Source: Pegoplata infirma
Taxonomy: Eukaryota > Arthropoda > Insecta > Diptera > Anthomyiidae
DNA: 64,000 nt
Direction: 5' to 3'
NCBI GenBank assembly: GCA_963921195.1
Contig: OY992538.1
Coordinates: 3,038,001 to 3,102,000, forward strand
The notes under the pieces are model-generated. The model was given only the letters and a program-made list of their open reading frames with translations, made no database searches and had not been told where the DNA came from. The stretch's first letter is position 1, and the number at the start of each line of letters is the position of its first letter. Position numbers and translations under genes: made by a program. Shown here in pieces: positions 10,985-22,404 of this stretch.

Positions 10985-12700
10985 AAACTCTGATGCTGTG
11001 TCAATTTCCGTACAGAAATCTTTCAGGTTCTGATGCGTTTAAAAGACATGGAAACAATTGGGTTCTTAAATAAAAATAAAAATAATACAAAGATGGTCAA
11101 AAAAGTATACTTTTTTAGTCAAGTCAGTACAATCTTGAAAATATCATTTATCATCCCTGCTCTGAATTCGTCTTTTGTATTTTAAAAGGTAATTCTAAAA
11201 AGTGCACAACTATTAAGCCTGGCAAGTAAGACTCTGAATAGAACTAATTTTTAATTTTAATAAAAATTAATAAGAATTTTAATTTAACTTTAATAAAAAC
11301 ATACAGGAAAAAATAACATGTAAACGTGAATTTGTCCCTGTTTATATTTTTATTTATTTTTACTTTTTTTTAGAAATCGTAGTGTTAAACATTGTATGAC
11401 GACCACTGCACAGAGGTAAAAACCGACCAAAACTAAAAAAAAAAAATTATTTTATTTTTTTCCAAATTGATGCCAAATAAGAGCTAACACTTCAAAACAT
11501 GCGATTACAAAGTTTTGTGCCAATCCCTTGACTAGTTTAGGTTTTATAACGAAGCAAAGTTGAGTAATTGTATTTACTATTTTTTCAATTTAAAAGTTGT
11601 GATTTGCAACTTTGAAATCCAAGTAGGCTGTAAACTTAAAAATTTTTTTTTTTTTGTCTTGAAATTGATATATTTTGAAAACTTAGCATTTTTTTTAAAT
11701 GTCATATGCATTTCGGTAATTTCGAGTGCGCGGATCAATTTAAACAGTGGTTGTGAAAATAAATCTAAAAAAATAAAGAATTTATAAAAAATACAAACTT
11801 TGGAAAGCCCAAAAAAATACTTTTTGCTCAAAATTGCTCTTAAGTCGCAATACCATAAATTAGTATAAGGGTTCCCAAGTAAGTACTAATTAACATCGGT
11901 ACCAAGTTTAACCAAGTCTTTCAGTTAGAGCCTTTTAAAGTTGGGTCATTTATATCAAATAAAGAGCTTTTTGAGCTGTGGAAAACATATAAAATAAGAA
12001 GATGGATGAAATACTGACGATTAAGACACAACATCTTAAAAAACCTTCAAAAAAAATTTTTTCGCGAAAAAAAAAAATTTTTCGCGGAAAAAAAAATTCC
12101 GCGGAAAATTTTTTTTTTCGCGAAATTGGTTTATTATTATATTCTTAACCTACCTACAACATTTTATAAGTTTACATAAAAAATTAAAGAAGTTATAGGG
12201 TTTTGGCCGGAATATACCACTGTGCACTGTTTTGTTTTCCGTTTATTTCTCACTCCAATTGTTTTTATAATAAAATTGTTGTTATTTTTATTAAATTGGT
12301 TTTTATTTTTATGGTTAAAAGTTTGATTTTCATTTTGTATTGTTTCATTTAAGGTTTCATTTTATTTTTGCTGATTGCGTGCAAAAATGTTTTCTTTGTG
12401 TTTATAAATTTTTTTTTGGTCGTTGTTCCTGTTTTTGGTATTCTGATTTGTCCTTTTTATTTAATTTTTACTTTAGAATTTCTTTTTGCTTCCTTTTATT
12501 TTCACCAATGAACGTCCAAGGTATAAATGTGTGTATTAGGGTGGACTTAAATTTGTATTTCGTGTCGAATTTATTTGCTTTCACTTCTACATAATGACAT
12601 TTGTTCTTAAATCTAAGGAATCTATGAATAATTACATAGAATTTTGTTTTAAAATAATTCCTGATTCATTTTATTAGAAAATAAAAATTGTTTTATTTGA
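10985..12700. other. AT-rich non-coding DNA with one CG-containing palindrome
   Basis: No exon or transposon is recognised. At 12058-12125 a run of TTTTTCGCGAAAA and TTCCGCGGAA segments makes an almost complete A/T-rich palindrome. Confidence 0.5.
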
Positions 12701-12899
12701 CCTTTAAAATATTATATTTTGATTAGCTTTATTCTAGCTTGAGGTTATTTCCTTTACTAATTAAAACTATACAAATTAAGTTAATGTTGACCAGTAAACA
12801 TTGCCCTTTTCGAGCGCCGCACAGTGCGTTGATCCCATATTATGAAGGGAAAAAATAGAGAGTTTTCAAATATTTTTGAAATTTGGTACACCAGCATAA

Positions 12900-14415
12900 A
12901 ATATGTTACAAGGAAAGTCTCACTTTAATAAAAAATTTAATGAAAAAAGATTATTGATAAAAAAATATTTCATGAATAAAAATGTTGATAAGAAAATTTT
13001 TTATGTAAACAAAAAAAAAAAAAAATTGATTGAACAAAATATGTATGAAAAAAATTTATGAAAAAAAATATTGATGGAAAAAAAAATTGATGAAAAACGA
13101 TATTGATGAAAAAAATATTGATGAAAAAAATATTGATGAAAAAAAATATTGAGAATGTTGATAAAAAAAATGTTGATGAAAAAAAATGTTGATAAAAAAA
13201 AAATATTGATAAAAAGTTTTGATGAAAAAAAAAACTATTAAAAATGTTGATAAAAAATAAGATTGATGAAAAAAAAAATTTTGATAAAAAAATATTGATA
13301 AAAAAAAATTTGATGAAAAAAAATATTGACTAATAAAATATTTATGAAAAAAATGTTGATAAAAAAAATGTTGATGAAAAAAAAAAAATTATGAAAAAAT
13401 ACGTTTTTGTTTTATTCACCAGCTGGTAAATATCGTTTTTATTCACCACTAAGTGAATTATTATCCAAGTTACAACCCAGCAGAAATTTTGCTGAACGTT
13501 CAGCAGCTTTTGGAAGGGGAACTTGAGTAAAGGAGCGCATCCAATTGCGCTGAATTCATGCATGATTCCCTAAGGCGATGTCCCACTTTAGAGCGCTAGT
13601 TGGATACACAGAAACAGCGCTCTTTAGATGCACTGAAATCACGTGTCTTTAGAGCGCTCATTTAAGCAGAATAAAGATGCTGTAAATTCATGTATCTTTT
13701 TAGCGCTGATTTAAGCAGATTAAAGATGCAGTGAATTCATGTATCTTTGTAGAGCTTATTTAAGCAGAATAAAGATGCTGTAAATTCAAAGTTGAAATCA
13801 AATAACTAAAATTTAAAAAAATATAACAAAAAAATTCATTCGTTTTACTTTACAAAACTTTATTTATGTGAAACAAAATGAAAAAAAAAATCGGAAGTGA
13901 ACATCAAAAAAATATCGGAAATTTTAATTTTCACATTTTTTATGGGATTTTTTTTGGGAACAGCGGTCAAAGATGCTATGATTGAAGCGCTCTTTGCAGC
14001 GCTGATTAATGCGCAATAATGATGCAGTCAAATCATGTGTCTTTGTCTAAAACTCATGTTTTTTTATTTAAAAAGTGTTAAAAATATTAAAAAGGAAAGC
14101 AAGTGTGAAATTTTACCAAAAAATAATAACACATTATAAGTTTTATATAAAAAATCTTAAAAAAAAATTAAAATTTTTTCCCCTTCCTTTTACTGCATCC
14201 CTAAGAGCGCTCTTTGGATGCGCTACGGTATGCTATAAACAGATGCTGTGTCGCCAAAATCTCGATTTATTTCTGCTGGGAAACCCAAGTTACTAATATT
14301 TTTGGTTTTAGGAGAATGAAAACAGTAATTAATATTTTCTTTATTGGTAATCGTTAACTTATACAATCAAACCGAGGTGTCGTCCTGCAACTTTTTTAAA
14401 ATTAGACATCTGGCT
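12900..14415 (-). repeat. Family C repeat (GTTGCAGGACG...CATCAA array), minus-strand copy with a nested insertion
   Basis: The array of ATTGATGAAAAAA (12950-13400), the TTCACCAGCTGGT/TTCACCACTAAGTGAA palindromes and GTCGTCCTGCAACTTTTTTAA (14375-14400) appear in reverse order and orientation to 21045-21808 and 33018-34210. The copy is split by the 805-bp element at 13476-14280. Confidence 0.7.
13476..14280. mobile_element. CCCAGCAGAAAT element with 62-bp subterminal repeats
   Basis: It starts CCCAGCAGAAAT and ends ATTTCTGCTGGG. The empty site is known: the sister copy reads GTTACAAACCCAAG (complement of 33170-33183), while here the sequence is GTTACAA, element, AAACCCAAG, so exactly AA was duplicated. 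Inside (13590-13800) are about four ~62-bp repeats with AAAGATGC...GTATCTTT and AGCGCT. No coding capacity is visible. Confidence 0.75.
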
Positions 14416-15334
14416 AAAAATAATATATTGTAAACAAAAAAAAAAAAATAATAACATATTTTTGTTTTACCCGAAATTGAACTCTTACACGGAAATCCTC
14501 ATATAAATTCATGTAATAGATAATTAATTTACCACCAACTTAAAGGCCACCCTAATATGCTGGTATGTGTTTACATTTCATTGTCCTGTGTTAGTATGTT
14601 GCTGTTATTGTATTAAGAGTATAAATTCTTTCCCTATTTACACATTGTTGTTATTTATTTTATGAGTTTAGTTTTGTTATTGCTGTTGTTGTTTTTATAC
14701 TTAATTTTAATTACATTTTTGTCTAAAACACAACACAATTTAAACCAATTCAAAATTCTAGGAATTATTTCTCTTAACAAATTTGTGGCAATGAGTCGTA
14801 GGTCGCCTTTTTGCCTTTTGCAAGGTTAATAGTAGTAGAACAAACAAACAAACACATTTAAACATATGAAAATGGAAATTTTGTTAGTTTTATTGTTTCA
14901 GGACATACACACACACACACACACAAAATTTAAACAATATTTGTTTGTAGTGTGTTTGTTTTCGTTTCTATGGTGTGCTTACATGACATTATCAAAATTT
15001 ATTGTAATTAATATTTAAGGAAAATACATTAGACATTATAAATATTCATAATTTCTTATTAAAAACTTTATGAGTGGGTACCTAAATAATGTTGTTTTCA
15101 AAGTTTTCAATGTTAGGAAGTCATTCATGAATATACAAATAATCAAAATCCTACTTTTAAAATTTAAAATTGAATTTATAATCAAACAGCCTTACCAAAG
15201 AAAAATAAAATAAACTTAAAATCGTCTTTAAACTCTATTTCCATACAAATTGTTTTTGTTTTTTAAAATCGATTTCAAAAATTGTATGGAAAATTTAAAT
15301 TTTAAAATAAAACTTTTTCTTAAATAGACTTTTT
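14416..15334. other. AT-rich non-coding DNA, (AC)n microsatellite
   Basis: (AC) repeats at about 14899-14923. No transposon ends or exons are recognised. Confidence 0.5.
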
Positions 15335-15474
15335 GTTATACCCTCCACTTAGTGATAGAGGATATATATAAGTTTGTCATTCCGTATGTAACACATTGAA
15401 ATATTGGTTTAGGACCCCATAAAGTATATATATTCATGATCCTTGATCGATTTTAAGTCGATCTAGCGATGTCC

Positions 15475-15517
<43 letters not shown>

Positions 15518-16069
15518 CGTCTGTCTGTCTGTCTGTTGAAATCACGTTTTTGGCAATAATACGGAACCGATTTAAACGCTTGGGGTACCAAAAGTTGCGA
15601 AATTTATCCAGGCAGACTCTACTGTATTTTTTTTTTAAATCGGTTAAGTATTTTAAAAGTTATGAGTGAATTCGTAAAAAAAGTCATTATTTTTTTTAAC
15701 ATACAGTGACTCAAAGTAATAATGGAACAGCATATATTTGATTGCAGTTCTTTAAAGGAAAAGTTATAAATACTTGACCTGATTATTATCAGTCGACTAT
15801 TTTTGAAAAAGGTGCTATAAAGGAAATTTTCCAATCTTTAATTTAAGCTTGATACCGTCCAGATTGAGCAAATATAAAAAGAGATACGAGTGTCGTACTG
15901 GAAAATGAAATTATTTGTAGGTATTTTTTTGAAATTTTTTTAAAAATATTTCTAAGTCGATTTTTCCCAAGTTCAAACATTAAAAATTTAAAAAGATATT
16001 CGATAATTTTTATTTGGTCATCAGCTTGTTTTTCCAACCACCCAAACAAAAAATGAAATTTTTTAAATA

Positions 16070-16274
16070 CAGTAGAAGAAATCCGCATTTTTTGACCTCC
16101 AACTCTTTCGACCACCAATTTGTTGTAAACAAAGAAAATATTTTACTGTTTATTAATTTGAGTACACCTAAGTGTATAGTGATAAGATTTTAGAATAATT
16201 AAAATTTTTCTTTGTTTACAAAAAATTGGTGGTCAAACGAGTTGGAGGTCAAAAAATGCGGATTTCTTCCACTG
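16070..16274. mobile_element. 205-bp palindromic MITE with TA target
   Basis: TA + CAGTAGAAGAAATCCGC on the left and GCGGATTTCTTCCACTG + TA on the right. The arms continue through TTTTTTGACCTCCAACTC and AATTGGTGGTC. Removing it leaves a TA at the exact centre of an A/T palindrome (AATGAAATTTTTTAAA and its complement). Confidence 0.75.
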
Positions 16275-16990
16275 TATTTAAAAAATTTCATTTTTTATTT
16301 GATTTTTTCTGTAAGTACAGATCGAGCACGGGCTCTAATTATATTTGTTATAAGGGTTCAAGTTGAAAAAATGCAGAAGAAAAATTGAATTTCTAAAAAT
16401 TATAGACATTTCTGGTATTTCCTATACCGGTTTCAAACACCCCAGTTAGTGTCATCTTCAGTAGGATTTTAAATGTCGGTTTGTCATGTTAATGAAAACT
16501 GTTTTTTATATATGTGAATATTTATAGTTTCTACAGAATAAATTTTGACAGTTTCCAACACTACAATTCTATTTCTAGCAATCTCAACCTCACTTAATAC
16601 TTTCTTTCAACTTTTTTGTCTCTTACATTATTTTGCAAGGGTTACCAACATGATCTGGAATTGCAGACACAAATGAAGGAATTTGCTTTTTCTGTTTCGG
16701 AGACGTGCCTAATGGCGACATCATTTTTTGTTTGGGTTGTTGGAAAAACTAGCTGATAACTAAATAAAAATTATTGGATAATTTTTTAAATTTTTAATGT
16801 TTGAACTTGGGAAAAATCGGCTTAGAATATTTTTAAAAAAATTTAAAAAAAACATATACAAATAATTTCAATTTCCAGTGTGACCCTCGTATCTCATTTA
16901 ATATTTGCTCAATATGGACGCTATCAAGCTTAAATTAAAGCTTGGAAAATTTCCTATATAGCACTTTTTTCAAAAATAGTCGATTGATAA

Positions 16991-17931
16991 CACAGGCACA
17001 CAAAAAGAAAAAAGTGTCCAGACCCAGAGGGTAGACCCAGTTATTTCTAGGTTTTTGGGGTCGCTGAATCCGAATATGCCCATAAAAAATCATTTCAATT
17101 GCCAGTTTTTCCCCTACCGCCCCCCTATAACCCCCCGGAGGATTGACTTTTAACTGTCATACAAACTTTAAATTAATGTGTACTTTTATGTTCTTTTGGC
17201 AGCTAAACCCTAAGATGATAACAAAAAAATTATGTGACCCTTCCCTCAACCCCTAGCACGCCCCTACAACCCCCTGAAATGGGATGAATTTTGAGTGTTC
17301 ATAAAAAATCAAGATGTATATGGATTTCTACGTTTTTTGGGTCACTAAAACCAAATATGACTTAAAAAAATTTATAAAACCCCTCCCTCACTCCCTAGCA
17401 CACATTTCCAAGCCCTATAGGTGATTTTATTTGGAAATTTTCAATAAAACTTAGGATGTAGACTAAAAGAATTATGAAGGTAAATTTCAAAATTAAATCC
17501 CCTATAGGGCAAAGTAATGGGTGCTAGAGAGTGAGGGAGGGGTATTATACATTTTTTGTAGTCATATTCGGTTTTAACGGTCAAAGAAACATAGAAATCC
17601 ATATGCATCTTGATTTTTTATGAACACTCAAAATTCATCCCCTTTCAGGGGGCTGTAAGAGCGTGCTAGGGGTTGAGGGAAGGGTCATATAATTTTTTTG
17701 TTGTCATTTTAGGGTTTAGCTGTCAAAAAAACATAAAAGTACACATTAATTTTAAGTTTGTATGAGATTTAAAAGTCAATCCTCTGGAAGGTTATAGGGG
17801 GGCGGTAGGGGAAAAACTGGCAATTGAAATGAATTTTTATGGGCATATTCGGATTCAGCGACCCCAAAAACCTAGAAATATCTGGGTCTACCCTCTGCGT
17901 CTGGCCACTTTTTTCTTTTTGTGTGCCTGTG
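16991..17931. mobile_element. PIF/Harbinger-like foldback MITE (TAA target)
   Basis: CACAGGCACACAAAAAGAAA on the left faces its complement on the right, and arms of about 400 bp follow (TACCGCCCCCCTATAACC and mirror). TAA borders both sides. The opposite arm of the host Tc1-like element shows the empty site with a single TAA. A 3-bp TWA duplication is the PIF/Harbinger habit. The low-AT segments explain the C- and G-runs here. Confidence 0.7.
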
Positions 17932-18454
17932 TAATTATCAGGTTTAGTTATGATAACTTTTCCTTAAAAGAACTGCTTAAAAATATATGCTGTTCCATTA
18001 TTACTTTGACTCACTGTAACCCTAAATTAACTCATATTTTGTGTAAATACAAACGGAAATGGAAAAAAAAAACTGAGAAAAATGAAAAAAATCTTTACAA
18101 AAAAGCTTAAAAATATGTAAAACAATATTTAAATTTAATTTAAAAATGTTTTTTAAGAAAAAAGTTCTTTAAGAAATAATAAAAAAAATATTTTAAAAAG
18201 TTTTCATTGATAATCATTTGTATGTACAAAGCATGTGTGTGTGTGTCCCTTTTTTTTGCTTCGTCATATTGACGGGGTTGCCAGACTTTTTTTTGGCTTT
18301 GTCGCAAACTCGGATGTAAAATATCGCCAAAATTCAATTTTGTTTAGATTTCTTAAAAAAAAAAATATTTTAATTTAAAAAAAATAAATTTTGTTAAATA
18401 ATAAAATAACAGAAATAAACTTTTTGGCAAAAATCGCCCAAATCCGGAAAATCT

Positions 18455-19300
18455 ATGTACATAAAAGAGCAATGTGACTGACTGACTGGCATACTCATTC
18501 ATCATCGCCCAGCCCAAACTGCTGAAGCTAGAGACTTGAAATTTGGACTGTAGGTCCAAATATAGATCCACTATGGCTGGAGTTTTGCCAAGGTTAATTC
18601 TAAGGCGATAAAGGGGACAAAAACTGTACTTTTGGTACTTTTTAAATATCGTGATTAATGATCATAGAGACTTGAAATTTGGACTGTATGTTCACCTCCC
18701 GGAATATAGATCCATTAAGGCTGGATTTTTGCCAGTGTTGATTCTAATGGGTTAAAAAGGGTAAAAAACTGTACTTTTGGTGCTTTTTATATCTCCTGAA
18801 ATAATGGTCATAGAAACTTAAAACTTGGACAGTATGTTCACATCCTGGAATATAGATCCAGTACGGCTGGATTGTTGCCAATGTTGATTCCAAGGGGGTA
18901 AAAAGGGTAAAAATCTGTACTTTTGGTACTTTTTATATTTCCTTAAAAAATTGTCACATATACTTGAAATTTGGACTGTATGTTCACCTCCCGAATTTAG
19001 ATCCCACAAGGCTGGGTTTTTGCCAATGATGATTCTTATAGGGTAAAAAGGGTAAAAATATGTACTTTTATTACATTTTATATATCTTAAATAATGGTAC
19101 TAGAAATTTGAAATTTGCAATGTCGGTTCACCTCCCGGAAAAAAGATTCACTAAGGCGCGTTTTTAGCCAATGTTGATTCTACGGGGGTAAAAAAAGTAC
19201 CTTTGGTACTTTTTTTTTATTTACTGAAATAATGGTTATTCAAACTTGAAATTTAAATGTAGGATCCTTTAGTGAAATAAAACATTCTGGAACAAGTACG
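18455..19300. repeat. Tandem repeat, about 5-6 units of 137-147 bp
   Basis: Each unit contains ACTTGAAATTTGGACTGTA, TATAGATCCA, GGCTGGATTTTTGCCA and GTACTTTTGGTACTTTTTAT. Units start near 18533, 18670, 18815, 18962, 19107 and 19244, decaying toward the right, where the 16-bp satellite begins. Confidence 0.8.
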
Positions 19301-19318
19301 TTCCGAAAATTCTGTACC

Positions 19319-20512
19319 GTTTTCAAAAAGTACCTTTTATAAAAAGTACCTTTTATAAAATGTACCTTTTATAAAAAGTACCTTTTATAAAATGTACCTT
19401 TTATAAAAAGTACCTTTTATAAAATGTACCTTTTATAAAAAGTTCCTTTTATAAAAAGTTTCTTTTATAAAAAGTTCCTTTTATAAAAAGTACCTTTCAT
19501 AAAAAGTTCCTTTTATAAAAGTACCTTTTATAAAAGGTACCTTTATAAAAAGTACCTTTTATAAAAAGTACCTTTTATAAAAAGTACCTTTTATAAAAAG
19601 TACCTTTTATAAAAAGTACCTTTTATAAAAAGTACCTTTTATAAAAAGTACCTTTTATAAAAAGTACCTTTTATAAAAAGTACCTTTTATAAAAAGTACC
19701 TTTTATAAAAAGTACCTTTTATAAAAAGTACCTTTTATAAAAAGTACCTTTTATAAAAAGTACCTTTTATAAAAAGTACCTTTTATAAAATGTACCTTTT
19801 ATAAAAAGTACCTTTTATAAAAAGTTTCTTTTATAAAAAGTTCCTTTTATAAAAAGTACCTTTCATAAAAAGTTCCTTTTATAAAAGTACCTTTTATAAA
19901 AGGTACCTTTATAAAAAGTACCTTTTATAAAAAGTACCTTTTATAAAAAGTACCTTTTATAAAAAGTACCTTTTATAAAAAGTACCTTTTATAAAAAGTA
20001 CCTTTTATAAAAAGTACCTTTTATAAAAAGTACCTTTTATAAAAAGTACCTTTTATAAAAAGTACCTTTTATAAAAAGTACCTTTTATAAAAAGTACCTT
20101 TTATAAAAAGTACCTTTTATAAAAAGTACCTTTTATAAAAAGTACTTTTTATAAAAAGTACCTTTTATAAAAAGTACCTTTTATAAAAAGTACCTTTTAT
20201 AAAAAGTACCTTTTATAAAAAGTACCTTTTATAAAAAGTACCTTTTATAAAAAGTACCTTTTATAAAAAGTACCATTTATAAAAGCACCTTTTATAATAA
20301 GTACCTTTTATAAAAAGTACTTTTTATAAAAAGTACCTTTTATAAAAAGTACCTTTTATAAAAAGTACCTTTTATAAAAAGTACCTTTTATAAAAAGTAC
20401 CTTTTATATAAAAGTATCCTTTATAAAAAGTACCTATTATAAAAAGTACCTTTTATTAAAAGTACCTTTTATAAAAAGTACCTTTTATTGAAAGTACCTT
20501 TTATAAAAAGTG
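19319..20512. repeat. 16-bp satellite AAAAAGTACCTTTTAT, about 75 copies
   Basis: Units are nearly identical. Variants (AAAATG, GTTCC, GTTTC, CTTTCAT, one-base deletions) are clustered, not scattered, and the same ordered variant block occurs at about 19420-19555 and 19786-19921, 366 bp apart. The monomer is close to palindromic (AAAAGGTAC/GTACTTTT). Not a CRISPR array: there are no spacers. Confidence 0.95.
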
Positions 20513-20650
20513 CCGGAAGTACACTTTTTGGTACTTTGTTATTTCCTGAGGTATAAATAAAACAAACTTTTTTGTTTTTTAAATCATTACATTGGTGGAG
20601 GGTATTTAAAGATTCGGCACAGCCGAATATAGCTTTCTTACTTGTTTTTT

Positions 20651-21040
20651 TTTTTGGTAGGGCTAAAGAGTATTAATAATAAAGAGATGTGAACTCGTTC
20701 TTTTTCTGTTTAAGCCTAAAGTAATATTTCCTTACTTTAAGTAAACTCTTTATTAAACTGATGAAGATATGGATTTAAATAAAGTCAATGAAATCAACAC
20801 AATAAAGATTACTTTTTTCTTAAATTAAAACAAAAATTGATTAAATTAAAGAAAATGCGTTTTGGAATTAAAGATTTGTACTTATTTGATTCAAGTTCTT
20901 ATTTATTTTTTTGCACACAATTTAATTTTTTTTTTTTTGTAAAACAATTTTTTTTTTTTTTTAAATGCAATCAATTCGCCATAAATATAATGAATATTTA
21001 ACTTAATTGAAAAAAAAACAAATAAAGGAAAACTCTTGTG
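20651..21040. other. AT-rich non-coding DNA, nothing recognised
   Basis: Poly-T and poly-A tracts only. Confidence 0.5.
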
Positions 21041-21044
21041 TTAA

Positions 21045-21808
21045 TATGATAATGCTTTTAGGCTGGTGTCTAATTTTAAAAAAAGTTGCAGGACGCCACC
21101 TCAGTTTGACTATATAAGCTAACAATTAACGAAAAGGAAAACAAGAATTACTATTGTCATTTTCTTAAAAACAACAATTTTAATAACTTGTAACATGGAT
21201 AATAATTCACCTCGTGGTGAATATTCACCAGCTGGTGAATAAAAAGTAACATAATTATTTTTCAACAAAAAATTTTTTTCTTTTCATCAATTTTATTTTT
21301 CATCAATTTTTTTTTTGCATCAAAAAATTTTCTTTTCATCAAAAAAATTAATCAAAAACTTTTTTTCATCAAAATTTTTTTTTTACCAAAAATGTTGGGT
21401 TCATTAAATTTTTTTTAACATTATTTTGTTTTTCATGAAAAAAAAATAATTTTTTTTTACCAAAACTATTTTTTCTAAGCTTTTCGCATAAAAATTGTCC
21501 ATTTGTTTTTCAAATGTACATAAAACAAGTGAGAGTATTATATTCTTTGGTGCCGAATCTTTTATACTCTCCAAAATGTAAAAACACTTTTTGCACTTAT
21601 TTTTGCACTCACTTACGAAATGTACAGCTCTTTTGCTTTTTTAATGGGGTCCTCGACTGATATTTCAATTCGTTTTGCATGGAATAGCAAAGTAATATAA
21701 CATTATTTTTTCTAAAAAAACTTTGCTTTGGCAAGTACACCCAAATCTTCCGCAAAACATTATCATGATTTAATGTTTTCGGCAAGAGTACAAAATTCGC
21801 AGGCATTT
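21045..21808 (+). repeat. Family C repeat, plus-strand copy
   Basis: It starts near ATGATAATGCTTTTAGGCTG, contains GTTGCAGGACGCCACC, the palindromic TTCACCAGCTGGTGAA, a TTTTCATCAATTTT array (about 21270-21480), and ends near GTACAAAATTCGCAGGC. It matches 33018-34210 along most of its length. It is non-coding. Confidence 0.75.
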
Positions 21809-22404
21809 TTTTACTACCTCCTATTTTACGAGAAATTACTAGAAAATTTTTACAAGCTTTTTACCAATAATTTTGTAATTTTACAAGATTTTTACCAATA
21901 AAATTTAAAATTTATTGAAATTACAAGGAATTCTCGTGAATTTACAAAAAAATTTTTTGTAAAATTATCTTGGAAATTTGTAAAATTAAAAAAAAAAAAA
22001 ATTAAATTTACAAAAAAAAAAAAAAATTAATTTCGATCTAAATTTGTTTGTTAAAAAACAAGGAAAACTGTCAAATATTGATAAAATGGGATTACGAGAC
22101 TTTTCCTTATAATTTGACAAAGTTTTTTTTTGTGTGTATACATAAAAAAATTTGCAATTTGGTGTTTTTCAACTAATTGTAAGTTCAGCGATTTCATTTG
22201 CATTTAGTGCTTATGAAGTATATTTTCGCCCATTAGCGGGAAATTTGATTCATTTTTATTTGCTAAAAATTTGTTTTAAACACTTTTAAAGGTATTTCTT
22301 AAATAACATTACCATACTAATTAAAAATTGCTACAATTTTTCTAAATTTATTTAAGAAGTTAGCATTATTGGAAATAACAACAATTTTGATTTAACATTA
22401 TCTT
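21809..22404. other. AT-rich non-coding DNA with TTTTTACCAAT/TTACAAG repeats
   Basis: At 21825-22010, AATTTTACAAG and TTTTTACCAATAA motifs recur in both orientations, with low complexity. No gene is seen. Confidence 0.4.

Larger units (their letters stand above)
15704..18016. mobile_element. Tc1-like non-autonomous element with long TIRs
   Basis: TA + CAGTGACTCAAAGTAATAAT on the left and ATTATTACTTTGACTCACTG + TA on the right. The match continues through GGAACAGCATATAT and AAGGAAAAGTTAT. The inner arms (15790-16130 versus 16720-16985) are also inverted, so the element folds back. No transposase is recognisable. Two smaller elements sit inside (16070-16274 and 16991-17931). Confidence 0.8.
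15335..20650 (+). mobile_element. Composite mini-me-type element, 5.3 kb
   Basis: A typical mini-me start (TATACCCTCCACTTAGTGAT, core, long (GTCT)n at about 15469-15535) is followed by a body that differs from the 1-kb copies. The matching end is GGAGGGTATTTAAAGATTCG...TTACTTGTTTTT at about 20597-20650. Between them lie a Tc1-like insertion, a 145-bp tandem repeat and a 16-bp satellite. That start and end belong to one element is an inference from matching landmarks. Confidence 0.6.

Noticed and set aside
15843..16118. 91-residue minus-strand open frame as a Tc1 transposase piece
   Set aside because: It covers the inverted arms of a foldback; no helix-turn-helix or DDE motif could be read in any frame.
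19319..20512. Regular 16-bp array as CRISPR-like
   Set aside because: No spacers between units and a eukaryotic context; it is a simple satellite.
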